Shown in pieces: positions 12,146 to 26,435 of a stretch of 64,000 bases of DNA. Under the pieces are notes generated by a model that had not been told where the DNA came from, ran no database searches, and was given only the letters and a program-made list of their open reading frames with translations. Within the stretch, counting starts at the first letter, position 1. Every line of letters starts with the position of its first letter. Source of the DNA: Theristus sp. LFF4_11 (taxonomy: Eukaryota; Nematoda; Chromadorea; Monhysterida; Xyalidae); NCBI GenBank assembly GCA_030248135.1, contig JASANC010000080.1, forward strand, positions 1 through 64,000, in the 5' to 3' direction. A program made the translations under genes and the position numbers.

Positions 12146-12540
12146 AGTCGAACTCAATAAAATGTGGAATCAGCTGATTGGTCGGCCGAGGGGAGGCTGC
12201 TCACACTCCGCACCCTTCTTTTTTCGTGGATCTGGATTCTATTGAAACGTGTTTCTTTTGAATGAGTGTGAATTTCCAGCACTCTTTTCATGCTAAAAAT
12301 AAATTCAAAGGGTTGGAGAACTGCGAAATTCAGATTTTATTTTATTCAACAGCTCAAAATGCATTTTTTTATTGACGACGACGACGACGACGTCGTTTAA
12401 TTTTTGAGTGTGAGAACTGAAAGACAAAAGCCTGAAATGAGTACGCTGTGTAGCCAGCTGAAGGGGGTTTCATTCCTAGCTGACCGATCGACATGCGTCC
12501 GCAATTAAAAAAAAATGCGTTCCGACTTCGCGGACGGCGA
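12146..12540 (+). repeat. Repeat family R10, copy 1 (about 395 bp)
   Basis: Starts ACAGTCGAACTC, followed by a CAGCTGATTGG block, and ends near GCGTTCCGACTTC. An inverted, clearly homologous copy lies at 32812-33178. The end CAGTCGAACTC is shared with the shorter R2 family. A run of GAC trinucleotides lies inside. Confidence 0.7.
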
Positions 12541-13145
12541 CGACACGACGACGACTTTGCTTTCATCTTTTATTTTCACCGTTTTCAAGTGGTTTTTGGT
12601 AAGCTGCTGTGTTCATTTACTTGGTGCACGCAGCAAAAAGTAGTCTGGTCAGTTCAATTAAGCCAAAAGCAAAGGGAAGCGTGTTTTGAATAAAATTCTG
12701 GATCAGTTGAGACTCGTTTGCAATAAGCCTAGTTCTGAAAGAAGAGGTTGAGGGAGGTGAAGTTGATCAAATTTCAAGCCGGTAAGCTGTTTTTAATTTT
12801 AGCTGAGGGATAATTAATTAGTGGTGTTTTGAGAGTCAAAACGGAAGAAGAGGCATAGCATCGGTTTGGAAAAGGGATAAATGACGTGACGTCCTTCAAC
12901 CAAAATCTGGAAAGTGCCGCTATATGGTAGTCATTTGGGTTTGCACATCAAATGTGGTTCTTCTGACTTGGGCTGTTAAACAAAACCAAAAATTTTGAAT
13001 CAATGAATCAATGAATCAAGTTTCTTATTCACAAAAATAAAAAACCGTTTTTTCTATCCCTAATTTTTTTGTCGATCCTAATTTAAAAAATTTAAAAAAA
13101 TAATTAAAAAAACGGGATTTTCATTTTTTTCGAACTCTGCTAACG

Positions 13146-14353
13146 CTACTTAACTTGTTAGGGATCAGGGATGGAAGATGGAAAAAACCGATTTGTAGCT
13201 TGCAATGAGTCGTTGTAGGTTCCTAATCCAAAACCTAATCCTAAGCCAAGCCTTTTTGATAAAGTGAAAATGATCAATTTAGTTTTTACATTTTTTCTTT
13301 CCTGGGCGCAGGGGCCACCCACCACCGGCACCGCTACTGCACATGCACCTCTTTTTATAATGATGCATCGCATCGCATCACGGAAAAGAACCGTTTTTTT
13401 TAATTTTTATGAAAAGAAACCGGTTTCTTTTCACGGTTTGTTTAAACCTGTTTTTTTCAAAACTTTTTATTTCGAAAATAGTTTTCCAGCTTCAGAGTTC
13501 AGAATAGGGTGGTTAAAAAAAGTGATTAAAAAACAAAAATGCCGATTTTTTTAATTCAAAAAAATTGGTTTCCTCCAATATGCTTTGAGAACCTGAATTT
13601 TGGCACAATTTTTCGAAATTTCAACAAAAATTTTCTTGATATTATTACCTCGTATGACCGTCAGCACCCGCAGTCGTGCTGCTACATCCTTCAAATGGAA
13701 CGGAAACCGTTGTAGGGCAACCCCAGCAGTCGATTTTGGACCGTTTTACCAACTGATTTTAGACTTCAACAACTTCTGCGATGAAGTTTTTGAGCGTCCC
13801 AAAGCTTGGCTTGCCATTTCCCATTCCGATGCAGATATGCTGACAATCCGCCTCGCATCGCATTCGCAATCTGAATTCTGAACGTCCGAGCTGCTCCGTA
13901 TGCAAGCGCTACGTTGTTTGGTTGCTGTTTCGTGTCGTGTCGTCGCGACATTCGGGAGGCGCTTCCAATTCATATGTGGTTCTTCGAAATATGATTGATT
14001 TAGCACAACTTTAATTTTTGAAATTAAAAAAAAACAAAAATGACGATTTTTGTTTTTTTAACAACCCTGGTTCAGAATATTGCTCGCTTTTGCCAAACAC
14101 ACAATTGAGTAAGAAAAGCTGGCTAAAACCTGTTCTTGTCGGTTTTGTGAACAGTAATCAACCGTGTTTTAGCCACCAACAGGGGGCAACTCTCAAGAAC
14201 ACAATTGAGTGGTGGTGGATTCGATGATCGAAAATTTGGATTCGTTTCGACGACTGAAAATTCAGATTTTCTATTGGTAAAAAAACGGTTTTTTTTGTTT
14301 TTAGCGTGAAAAAAAACGGTTTCTTTTCCGTGCCATCCCTACTACTTAACTTG
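13146..14353. mobile_element. Inverted-repeat element of 1184 bp with 12-bp flanking repeats
   Basis: Element 13158-14341 begins TTAGGGATCAGGGATGG and ends CCATCCCTA. It is flanked on each side by the same 12 bases CTACTTAACTTG (13146-13157 and 14342-14353). The ends resemble the hAT element at 6742 (TAGGGATGG), but the flanking repeat is longer than the 8 bp expected. No transposase was found; the interior is A/T-rich with mirrored AAACGG stretches. Confidence 0.65.
13205..13275 (-). repeat. TTAGGAT-like simple repeat, copy 1
   Basis: CCTAATCC/CCTAATCCTAAGCC units followed by AAGCCTTTTTGATAAAGTG. The same composite returns at 27770-27975 and 29620-29668. Confidence 0.6.
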
Positions 14354-14639
14354 ACGTGCTCCGATGGTGCTTTTTCGTTTTTTATTGGTGCTGTTTCAGC
14401 AGTCAAAATTCATAAAAAAACGTTCATGTGAGTCTGTTTATGTAGCAGCTGCAGCTGCGCATGTTCTGACTGCAGCTGACTGCTTATTCACAATCACAAT
14501 TTCGCTTTTTATCTTTTTTCTGCTGCTGCTCTATAGCTGGTGGAATTCATGCGGCACGCTGCTAGGTTTGGTTTTATCTGTATCTCTTCATCAACATTCC
14601 CAAATAAATAAACGCTGTTTTTTGTTGTTGTAACTAAAA

Positions 14640-14738
14640 CGGCATTCGTGCGTGAAGCTGTATTTGGTGACGTTTTAAGCGATGTTTTAACTACCACACC
14701 CTTCACCAAATACTGCTTCGTGAAATGCCGCTGATGTT
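14640..14738. repeat. MITE family R4 copy
   Basis: ACGGCATTCGTGCGTGAAGC on the left and ACTGCTTCGTGAAATGCCGC on the right form imperfect inverted arms. Confidence 0.55.
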
Positions 14739-14844
14739 CTGCCGCGGTTTCGTGTGGTTTTATTTTAATTTTAGTAATTTTTTTAACATTTACAGGTGCA
14801 AAAATTGTGACATTTGAAAATATTTCACGTGACACGCCACACGG

Positions 14845-17131
<2,287 letters not shown>

Positions 17132-18769
17132 GACTGCCGCCGCCGCCGCTCGGTTTTGCTCTTCAAATGCTGTTGTTATCGTTCGGTATTAGTCCCGAGC
17201 AGTCGTGTATTCAAGCTGGTTATTATATGGAAACATGGAGTTTCGGTGTAATTTTCACCATTATGTGCTGGTATCTCTTCCAATGAATGACTTTTGTTTC
17301 GAACTGTGAAAAAAACGTGAACACCACTGAATTTCGACGGGAAAGTTGCGACACCCGGATTGGCTGCACAGTTGCCATTTGGTGTGCCTGGGTGTTGTGC
17401 TGGATTTTTTCACAATCGCATGCATAAATGGATAGCATGATTTTTGTCTGTGTGTTTTTTCCTGTCGGTGTCTAAAGTCCATATATCACAGTTGTGCTGC
17501 ATTCCACAGTCACAAAGTTGCACCATGCCATTATGGGAAGCTTGTTCGAATTTTACAAATAAAATCAGTTTTGCCAAATTATGTTTCTATTTTTGATGTT
17601 TTTGCTGTTTTCATTTGAAACGGATGGTTTCTGTTTGACAGACTGGTTCTGCGCGCGAATTCAGTTGTTTTTTCTTAACTTCTGCGTGGATTTGCAATGA
17701 GCTCGATACGTTTATTTTTCACATTTTTTGTTGATCTTGTTGATTGTCTGATTGATTTTCAAAATGTGATTTTAACCAACATTATTAACTTTATTTTTTT
17801 CACTTTTCCTTCTCTTTTTCGTGTCGCGCTCATTTTCACGTTGTAAACTTTCTTCGCACAAATTCAAATTCGCCCAGCAATCTACATTTTTGAAGCTGTT
17901 TCTCACGCGTGCACAAATATTCACTCGTGTTGTTTCTTGGCGGGGTTTCAAAAATTTCGCGTTTGCACAATTCAAATGCCTTTTGTTATGTAGTTTCTGT
18001 TGCTTTTCGAGTTTTTATTGTCGAAAGTATTTATTTTCAACAGTTACGGCTTTTCACATGATGCTGCTTCCAAGAAAATTGACTTTTTTGATTTTTTTTC
18101 GCAGCGCGGCAGATTGATAAAGAATCAACGAATCATGCTGTTGGTGGGGTTTTGGTTTGAAAAAAGTGTTTCAGAAGAAAACACAATGCTCTGTTATTTT
18201 TTTCGTTTGCGAACTCTGTGAATTGAGCAGATTGCTTGGTTTTCAAGCACTTTCAATGAAGTGGCCTTGCAGAACACCGGATTAGTCATACATTATTTTT
18301 TAAACGTTGTTTCTCTGTTGTCGAAATAATTTGCTGTGCGTTTTGAAGTGGACCGTTACAGAAAAGACGTTTTGCAGAACAGTGGCAATTGGACAGCTTC
18401 ACAAGGGGTCGATTTAAAAAAACGAATTGTTTCCCTCCCGTACACCGGCAGTTCCTGACAATTTTTAGTTGCAAGTTTCAGAATGATTGTGTTTGTGAAA
18501 TTTCTTTAAAAGTTCTGTGTGGATTATGTAATGTGGCTTGGCCAGCAGAGACGTCAAGTCAATCCAACATATTTGTTAGGTGAGTCATTTCTTCACCCAA
18601 ATGTGCATCGTACACACCACTTTTCGCATTTCGCTTCAAGAGTACTACTGTACATAACCATTCCATCGTGTGCCCCTCGCATTGGGTACACTGACATACA
18701 ATATTAACGCAAGTGTACATGCTACAGGGTGGTGCCGATATCGCCCTCTTGTTCTCACATCAAACATTT
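17132..18769 (+). other. Rac 3' region and spacer
   Basis: A likely poly(A) signal AATAAA lies at 17558-17563. Downstream to about 18720 the DNA is T-rich without a recognisable exon. Confidence 0.45.
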
Positions 18770-19122
18770 GTGTGCGTCCAGCTGATTGGTTGGCTGCACT
18801 CGAAGTTCAAACGTGTCTTGCTGCTAGCTTGTTAATAGTGGCGTGTTAGTGCAGCCAATCAGCATCTCTGCCCTGCAACCTTGCACCGATGCGTGTGTTT
18901 GTGGTGTTCGCTGGCACACCGTGTGCCAGTGTTCAGTGTGGAGTGCGTGTCTCAGCGTGCAACATCATTATCGGCCCGCCCCTCCCCAGCCGCCATTCGC
19001 CAGTCGCACTGCGTTGGTCCAATTAGCGGCGTTTTCGACTGCACTGGCGCACACGGCGATTCGTCAGATCGGCACAGCACGCAACGAACACTGGCGGCAA
19101 TTTGCTTGCGCACGCACAGGTT
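18770..19122 (+). promoter_or_regulatory. Probable promoter and non-coding first exon of NF-YA
   Basis: A GC-richer island in T-rich surroundings, with inverted and direct CCAAT boxes (ATTGG at 18785-18789, CCAAT at 18855-18859, and CCAAT near 19018). It ends at CGCACGCACAG followed by GTTGGT, a plausible donor. The next AG is GACCCACGACAG, 16 bases before the start codon at 19443. I infer a 5' UTR exon here. Confidence 0.4.
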
Positions 19123-19442
19123 GGTCGTGTCTAAGGGCATCACTAAATCACGGGTTATTAATCGTGGCTTTTTTTGGATGGAGGGAAATTGATTGAAATC
19201 GCGCTGATTGATCGCAAGTGTGCTGCGGCGAAACGTGCTGTCAACTGAGCAATGATAATGGTGGTGTTTCGTTTTTCTGATTGATTGATATAATTTCTTA
19301 TTCGCTTACATTTTTCGCGAGAATTTCAAACAATACACAACAACAATTTTGTGGACATCACAATAATTCTGAGTAGTTTCTTTGCACGATTTGATGGTTA
19401 CGGTTTTTTATTGGACCCACGACAGGCAAAGGCAACATCGAA

Positions 19443-22247
19443 ATGGCGCAGCAGATTCTGGTGTCAACCGACGGTGGGGGGCAGCAGTTCCAGACGGTGC
19501 CGCAGCAGGTTGGAAACGTCTCTTCTCTGCTCTCAACACTTGTTATTATTGGTTGTATTTTCTTGAATTCAGTTGAATATCAAGTCAAATCACGTAGTTC
19601 AATAAAACGTGATCTTTCGTTTGTGCACAGTACCAAATCGTGCAAGTGCCGAGTTCGCCCGGTCAATCGAGCTCGAAGCAGGCGCAGATGGTTGGCTCGG
19701 TGCAGCCGATGATTCTGCAGCTGCCGCACGGACAAGCGGTGCGACTTGGGATTGAGATGGGATGTCTGTTTATGTGGTCTACACGTTGATTGGTTGCGAT
19801 TTACTGGCATCAGAGTTTTTACTGGGCTGTGTGTGTGTGTGCTGATTGCTCGCAATTCAGTCAACTAGTGTGCTAAACTTGGAAACCCCTGAGACAGAAC
19901 GATGAGTTTCTGGCGTGGTTAAGAAATGTTTTGCCAATTGGTCCGCTTCTGAGCCCTTTGCTGTGAATTGGTGTCTGTTGGTCGGAGGACTCCATTACTC
20001 TTTCAATTCTGTATGACTCTCAGAAAATAACGGAAAAGTAATTTCAACGGTCCATATCGAGAACGAAAGAACACTCGATTTGCAGGGTCAATCAGTGCAA
20101 GTCGTTCCAATGGACGCCGCCGCCAGTGGTGGCTTCATTCAACTCGATCAAACCACGGCGATCGGACAAGATGGTGCGTTTTTGGGTGGTCACAGTCAAA
20201 CTGACGATGCACGCTGATTGGTTGGGCTTGGGCTTCTGGTGCAAGGGTGTGGCACTGCTGCTGATTGGCCGTCGCAGTGGGAGATGCTTGCATGGCTTGT
20301 TGGAGCTTGTGTCGACCCGAAATGACGTCAGATGCTTTGAAACATGCGCTTGTCATGCGCAGCAAACCGGGGGACGCTCGTTCAGTTTGTCGAACCAGTT
20401 TGCTTGAAAAAACATGCGTGAAAGGTTAGCCAAACTGACATTCTGGCGAATGTTTGAAGCAAATGATGTCTTCTCCGGTTTCGCATCGTCGAACAAATCA
20501 GCAAAAATCGAGTGTTGACCTGGAAATGTTTTTTTACCGTAATCTCATTCAATTACAGACGTCATTCAACTGCTGCAGCAGTCGGCGGGCGGCGCCTCGA
20601 TCGCTTCCGGCTCGTCTGGCGGTCAAATGCTCGTTCTGCAGGTTCGTGCGTGTTTGCGGCAAGCTCTACAATGACTTGGTTTGAGTTGCAGGAGGTTTGA
20701 GATCTGAGCGACAGGAAAGTCACACAGAAGCCACAAGTGTTGGCGCTGTTTGACAGCCAAACCCAGTTCTGCTCACTGTAATTCAATTTGTCGCATGCTG
20801 TGTATTTTGCGAAACCGTGTCATCCATTCCATTCCATTCCAACCATTTTATTTCGCGAAAAACCAAGAAACTCCGATAAAACTGTCTGACCAACATGTAG
20901 TTCGGAGACCCAAAAATCCAACTGTGCCCATGCCCACTATTGCTGACACCACAGCTCGGCGCCAACGGCCAGCCAGCGAGCCTCGTCCAGCAGCACGCCG
21001 CCATCCGGCCGGCGCCGAACGAGGAGGAGCCGCTGTACGTGAACGCGAAGCAGTACAATCGCATTCTGAAGCGGCGGGCGGCACGCGCAAAGTTGGAGGC
21101 CGAGGGGAGACTGCCGAAACAGCGACAGGCATGTGCTTGCGTTTGGCGGGGGTGCACCGGCCGGTGCTGGTACGGAATGGCCGAGTGAACATGGCAGCTT
21201 TGTGCAGGGTGCAAGGAGCACGAATGAATGAAAGAAAAGAAAGAATGAGAGGAAAGGAGGTTCTCTGCATTTCAACCTGGCCAACAACCAGGGATGCTTT
21301 TTCGGTTGCGGGACGGGACAGTGGACAGTGCGGGGCAGGAGGACAGCCGAAAATACTTTCGGGACGGGTCAGTGCGGGACAAGGCGTCCGCATTTTGTGC
21401 GGGACAGGGTGTCCCACGCCCATCCCCACCACCACCAGCACCACAAACACCCTCATTGCTGCAGAAATACCTGCACGAGTCGCGGCACCAGCACGCGTTG
21501 CGACGTCAACGCAGCGAGGGCGGCCGATTCGGCCCCGGCAAACGCAAGGTCGACTTCGCCGACATGGACACGGATCGATTCACGGATCAGATCAGCGACG
21601 TCATGGCAAGCACCGCTGACGTCGGCGACTCGAGTGGCGGCGCGGAGGCAGGTTGGCAGCGGGGGGAAGGGCTGATTTGCTGGTGAACTGGGTGGACTCG
21701 ACTTGCGTTTGCCTGTTGCATGCGATCATTGGTCACACAGATCGGGCTCGCTTAAGGCATATTCAGCTAGCCGTATAGAAATCAGCTGGTTGTGCACAGC
21801 ATGTTGGCGTTGTCATAAAAAAACGTTGCCGTACAGAACCAGCAACAGTTTTGTGCTCGATTAAACCGCAGTCATGGTTCACGGTGTGTGTGGGTGAAAC
21901 CGGGTGCCGCATAGTTTCAACAGCACAGCAACGCGTCACTTTCACAGTGATCAACATCACAAAATTATCTCTCGTAACAACTGATTCGTTCATTCAACCT
22001 CCCCAAAAAACCGCCTTGACGTGCAGACGCCACGTCACCGACCGACTCGTCCAGCGGCGTCGGCGCGATCGTGTCCGTGCGTACGAGCGACGAGTCGCCC
22101 GTCTTAGGCGCGCTGTCCTCCGGCCCGCTGACGACGCCGACCGTCACGACCAGTTCGAGTTCGATGCCGTCGCAAAACTCGCGGAACAATTCGACTGCTG
22201 CGACTGGTGATGCGGCGCCAGCGAGGAAGAAGATCAATAGGGCGTGA
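19443..22247 (+). CDS. nfya-1: Nuclear transcription factor Y subunit alpha (NF-YA/HAP2)
   Basis: DNA-contacting subunit of the trimeric CCAAT-binding factor NF-Y. Exons: 19443-19508, 19631-19738, 20086-20173, 20559-20641, 20955-21128, 21465-21651, 22027-22247, giving 308 residues. The N-terminal half is Gln/Ser-rich, as in activation domains of the family. The conserved core spans residues 138-200: [19 protein letters not shown] is the NF-YB/NF-YC interaction helix, and [20 protein letters not shown] is the DNA-binding part with its HxxRHxHA-like motif (SRHQHAL) and GGRF. The intron splitting the core starts with GC (CAG|GCATGT), because no GT donor keeps the frame. The tail is Ser/Thr-rich and ends KKINRA. 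Confidence 0.95.
21178..21265 (-). repeat. Fragment of MITE family R3 in an NF-YA intron
   Basis: TACGGAATGGCCGAGTGAAC followed by ATGGCAGCTTTGTGCAGGGT matches one end of the R3 elements at 32522, 49729 and 52155. Confidence 0.55.
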
Positions 22248-23675
22248 ACGATTGTCCGATGTGATTCTGAGTGTTGTTGTTGTTGTTGTTGTTGCTTTTG
22301 CGCTTTCGTACATTAGTTTTGTTTTTGCAGATTTTCATGAGAACCCGTTTAGTGCAAACAATACTCAATATTGCCTGAGATGGTAAGCGTGGATTTTCTG
22401 CCGAACACACATCTTATGGGGCAACCGAGCTGATTGGCCTGCGCTTAAACTGGTTGATTGTGTTGATTGGTTGTACAAGTTTCGGGCAACCAATCGGTCC
22501 GCTCTCGCTGAAATGAACAAAAAAAATGTTATGCGGAATCCGTAATCGGTGTGTTCGTTCGCAACTGAAAAGAAAATAGGAAACAACTGTGGTCAAATGA
22601 CTCCGAGAACTGCCGTTTTTGTCCAATAATTCGTTCAATTCAGTGTGTTTCTGTATTTCATAGTTTTTTAGTATGGTGTGTTTGTGTCCTTCATCGTCTT
22701 TGTTTGTTTGTGTGTCCGTGTTGTTTTGTCTCAGTGATACGCAGCAACTTCTGTATTAAGAAGAACGAATTATATGAACTTTCTTCGATTCCACAACATT
22801 TCTGTATTTGTGATTTCGCACGACTGATCGATCGATTATGACCTTGGCATGGCATAAATCTGATTCGCTGTGGTTGTCGAGCAAGGTTTTTTCATCATTT
22901 TTTACGCCATCGTCAAACAAATTAGTTTGCGTTCCACTTCAGCCGAAAAAAACAACAGAAACTGCACAAAGTATTCAAAGTTCACCACATTCTTCCGTTT
23001 TGTCATCATCCTGCTCCATCCAGTTTGATCAATCAACCGAGCAAGTTTTCACCAAGCCGCAGAACCCACGATGGGCAGTTATCGATCAAATAACCCCAAT
23101 ACAAGCACAAACAGCGTGGCTTCATCATCGATGTCTGACGGTGGTCAAATTTGGGAAACCGTTCTAATGTTTTAGACCGCTACTGCATGCTGATTGGCTG
23201 CTGCTTGTTCGGTCATTCGATTTTGCGTTTCTTTAAAATCTTGAGCGGTATTCATAAAGCTGTAGTTAGTGAAAAGTTAGTTTGTGTTAAAACATAGCTA
23301 CGCGGTCACTAAATGCTGCCTCATGAATGTCCCCTTGTATCTGCATGTTCAGCAAATTCCCTTTCTCCATGCAGCATTCACGGACGCTCGCGAAAGCTCC
23401 CTTTCAAACGCCGCATCCGTCGCGTACCCAGACCTCGCTCGTTACAGGTTATATGGTTTTGAAAACTCTTGGCTTCCTTCGAAGTGATGATATACTGAGG
23501 CCGCCTGAAGTGAACAAATTTGTTGAGTTGGTGTATGATGATGTACTTCTGCTAGACTATGACTGGCATGAGAAATCTTTTGACCGTTAAATGAAACGTA
23601 GCACAGAGTGTTCTGGTGAGATTTTTATTTTTTTCTTGCTGTTCATGCAGTGACTTAAATATAAACCGAACGAAC
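22248..23675 (+). other. Spacer between NF-YA and the first unknown paralogue, with possible exons
   Basis: Mostly unannotated. A Ser/Asn-rich open stretch from an ATG at 23071 (MGSYRSNNPNTS...) reaches a GT near 23142. Another open stretch begins after a CAG at about 23347 and ends at a GT near 23450 (PFLHAAFTDARESSL or another frame). These could be upstream or alternative exons of the gene at 23676, but I could not link them. An R4 repeat lies at 23246-23338. Confidence 0.25.
23246..23338. repeat. MITE family R4 copy
   Basis: GCGGTATTCATAAAGCTGTA and ACTAAATGCTGCCTCATGAA form the inverted arms. Confidence 0.55.
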
Positions 23676-26256
23676 ATGTTACAACAATCGAGCAATCGTG
23701 CGATGCCGAACCACAGAAACCGTTCGCCGACCGATTCAATGGTACCCGTGCACTCCATTTCGTTGGTGGTGAGCGACAGTTAAAAAACGTCATGCGATCT
23801 TAATCAACAGTCGAACTCTAAATCACACGCACTCAGCTTTGATTGGTTGGCGGTCATGTTATGCATTCTTTACTGCACAAAACAGACACTGCCCCCACAG
23901 CAATGCCTGTACAGAAAGAATGCACCCATGATCACCAACCAATCAGCTGATTGCCTATATTTTAGAGTTCGACTGTAGATTAGCTGCATCGTGAATTGAT
24001 GCAGCCAATCAGCGTCACACGCAAAAACTGTGTGCTGCCCGCCCGCACACTTCCACGGCAGGAAAAAAAACCGCAGATGGACGAACATCTCAAACCGAAT
24101 CACACTTTTTTGTGACGGTTACGGTTACATTCCCAGAGTCACAGTAACAACAATAAACGATCCCCTCACTTTCAGCAGCGTGGCCGCTCACAATCCGCTC
24201 AACTGTCCGCCGAAGAGGCGGCCAAAATTTTGGCCGATTTGCGGACGGCCAATGCGACGCTGGCCAGATTGTGCACGTGCCCGCTGGTTGTGACGTGCAA
24301 ACTGAGACAACCGACGCAGGATGAGGTTGATGACGAATGTGAGCACGCCCACGCACAGAAACCGTACGCTGATTTTGTTTTTGGTTTTGTTTTTTTTTGG
24401 TTTTAGTTCTTGGTGCGATTCAGACACCCACGCAAGTTGTGTGCGGCCATTCCGTACTCTTTTTCTCAGTAGTGCGTCAATTAAAAAAATCTGTCGGTTT
24501 CATATCTCAGGTTGCCTCCATTAGGCACGCCGTCTTCCATCAACGGTCCTCAAGTGTCCGACCACGACTCACAAAATGCGATCAAATCAGTATGTACCGT
24601 TTTCTTTGCGAAACTCCAATCCAAACTACAATAAGCTGCTCATTGCTTCACTCTGAACCGCCATCAAACAATTTGTTAAAAGCCGTGAGCAAACCACCTC
24701 CAACACGTTGTGCGTGCTGCTGCCAGCTGCAGCACACCAGCCGGTGTCACGGCTTTGTGGCAGCACACACCAAAAAAATGTTTGGTAAAAAGTTTAGCAG
24801 AAGTTTAGACTTAGAGTGCGGTAAAATATTGGTTTGACAACTCAACTCACACAAGCTTAAAAAGACAACGATTTTTTTCTCTTTTTTTCTCAGGCACCCA
24901 AGCAGCTGCTGAACGACAATTGGCGACGTTTGACTGCTCTGGAACAACAATTGGAATGCATCAGTAAATATCGAAATAGCAACCGAGATGAGCTGATGCA
25001 ACTGTGGGACACGATGCAAACGTACCATCAGCAGGTGAATTGTATTGGACTTCACTGAAATTCAATTAAAAACTGTTGAGATCTGCTGCCGATTGGCCGA
25101 ATGAAACGTAGTCTGTGGGTTCATCCGTGGTGAATGTGCGGTTAATTCCAGTTCTGAAATTGTTATTTATTACAAACTGAAAACAAAATTTCGCCTGACT
25201 TTCAGTTATGCGCAGCGGATGCACAGCTGGCTGCTAATAACGTCACTGTAGCAACGGCGCTGTTGAATGGTACATGTAACAGTATGCTTGTTTAAACCTG
25301 TTATTTTTTCGCAAACACAGAGCATGCGAAACTTTGCATTGCAGTAAGAAGGACGAAGGTGTATCGGGTTTCGATAAACTCAAATCATCCCAGTGTTGCG
25401 AATAAAAAATGATTTCTTGCAAGCCCGGACCCGGTTCTTTCTGCTCTCTCGATCGTTCTGTATTCAGCGAAAAAGTGACAGGTTTAAACTAAGAAACTAT
25501 AACATTGTAAAACAACAGAATGTGCTGCTGGTTGACAATAATAATGACCCGCTGATTGGCTAATCGATGAAACGCACAAGTTTCCATCCAACATACTCAT
25601 CAGCGCGAAAAACATTGAAAAAATGTTTTCTTGTCAATTCTGCGACTACAGTAAATGATAGGCAGTCAGCTGATTGGTTGGTGATCACGTGATGCATTCT
25701 TTCTGTACACGGACAGACTCCGCCCACAGCAATGCCTGCACAGAATGCATGCATCACGTGATCACCGACCAATCAGCTGATTGCCAATAATTTATATAGA
25801 GTTCGACTGTCTGTAAGTGGATAACGAAATTAGTTTCATGCTTGACACGACGAAATTTGTCAAAACTTGTCGCCTTCATCCATCGAACCAGTTTGATGTC
25901 TAAGCGCGATATAATAACACAGCCGAGTGTACCGCAGACTATCCAAAAGACCAAATGAGCAAAATGGGCAAATGCCAAATACGCAAACGTTCCGCTTCTG
26001 CCCACCACCCACAGACGTCGCCCGCGGCGTGATCGCGCTGCACGATCGCGTCCAACTGGCGGCCGAGCGCGTCTGTCCGTCGTGCGCGCCCCACTCGTTC
26101 ACGACCGAAACGACCAGCAGCCGCAGTGACAGCGCGGCGTCGTCGTTCTGTGCGTTTCATTCCACGGACGCATCACGGCGGCAACAACAACAGCAGCACG
26201 ACCAGTTGCAACGGTCGAACAGTCGTGAGCTCAGGTACACCTATAAATGTCTTTGA
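23676..26256 (+). CDS. Unrecognised protein, paralogue 1 of a local pair
   Basis: Not recognised. Exons: 23676-23768, 24176-24325, 24894-25034, 25206-25269, 26015-26256, giving 229 residues in frame. No signal peptide or membrane segment. The best-conserved part is LSAEEAAKILADLR, then LARLCTCPLVVTCKLRQP; after it comes a predicted helical, Gln-rich stretch (LTALEQQLECISKY). The fourth exon ends ALLN and splices in phase 1 to an Asp/Glu codon, exactly as in the paralogue at 33208, and both exons are 64 bases long. The last exon is Ser- and Gln-rich and has an in-frame stop 8 bases before a transposon. The donor at 24326 (GTTGAT) is weak. A better GTGAGC lies 15 bases on but breaks the frame. 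Confidence 0.6.
23812..23980. repeat. MITE family R2 (CCAAT-rich) in an intron
   Basis: Ends CAGTCGAACTCTAAAT and TTTTAGAGTTCGACTG are inverted. Inner arms carry TTGATTGGTTGG and CCAACCAATCAGCTGATT. Confidence 0.7.
25643..25813. repeat. MITE family R2 in an intron
   Basis: GCTGATTGGTTGGTGATCAC on the left is mirrored by GTGATCACCGACCAATCAGC on the right. The right end finishes TAGAGTTCGACTGT. Confidence 0.72.
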
Positions 26257-26283
26257 AGAATTGTTGGGCGCTCTTTACTAATG

Positions 26284-26430
26284 CGTGGCCCAAGACAAAA
26301 TGAATGGCCCATCGCAAAATGAATGGCCCATCGCAAAATGAATGGCCCTACACAAAATAAGTGGCCCAACACAAAATGAATGGCCCTACACAAAATAAGT
26401 GGCCCAACACAAAATGAATGGCCCAACGAT
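26284..26430. repeat. Tandem repeat, about eight 19-bp units
   Basis: Units of the form AAAATGAATGGCCCATCGC, some with AAAATAAGTGGCCCAACAC. Inverted partner array at 27968-28106. Confidence 0.8.
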
Positions 26431-26435
26431 TTGTA

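Larger units (their letters stand above)
11473..14844. other. Spacer between NLP-49 and Rac, rich in repeats
   Basis: No protein gene recognised. Contains an AATAAA at 11703, a short GT microsatellite near 11646, the R10 repeat (12146-12540), the element at 13158-14341 and an R4 repeat (14640-14738). Many frames here are poly-Lys/Phe readings of A/T runs. Confidence 0.4.

Noticed and set aside
20750..21619. A 289-residue plus-strand open frame across the NF-YA core
   Set aside because: It reads through an intron in the wrong frame; the NF-YA core is encoded in a different frame with exact family motifs.
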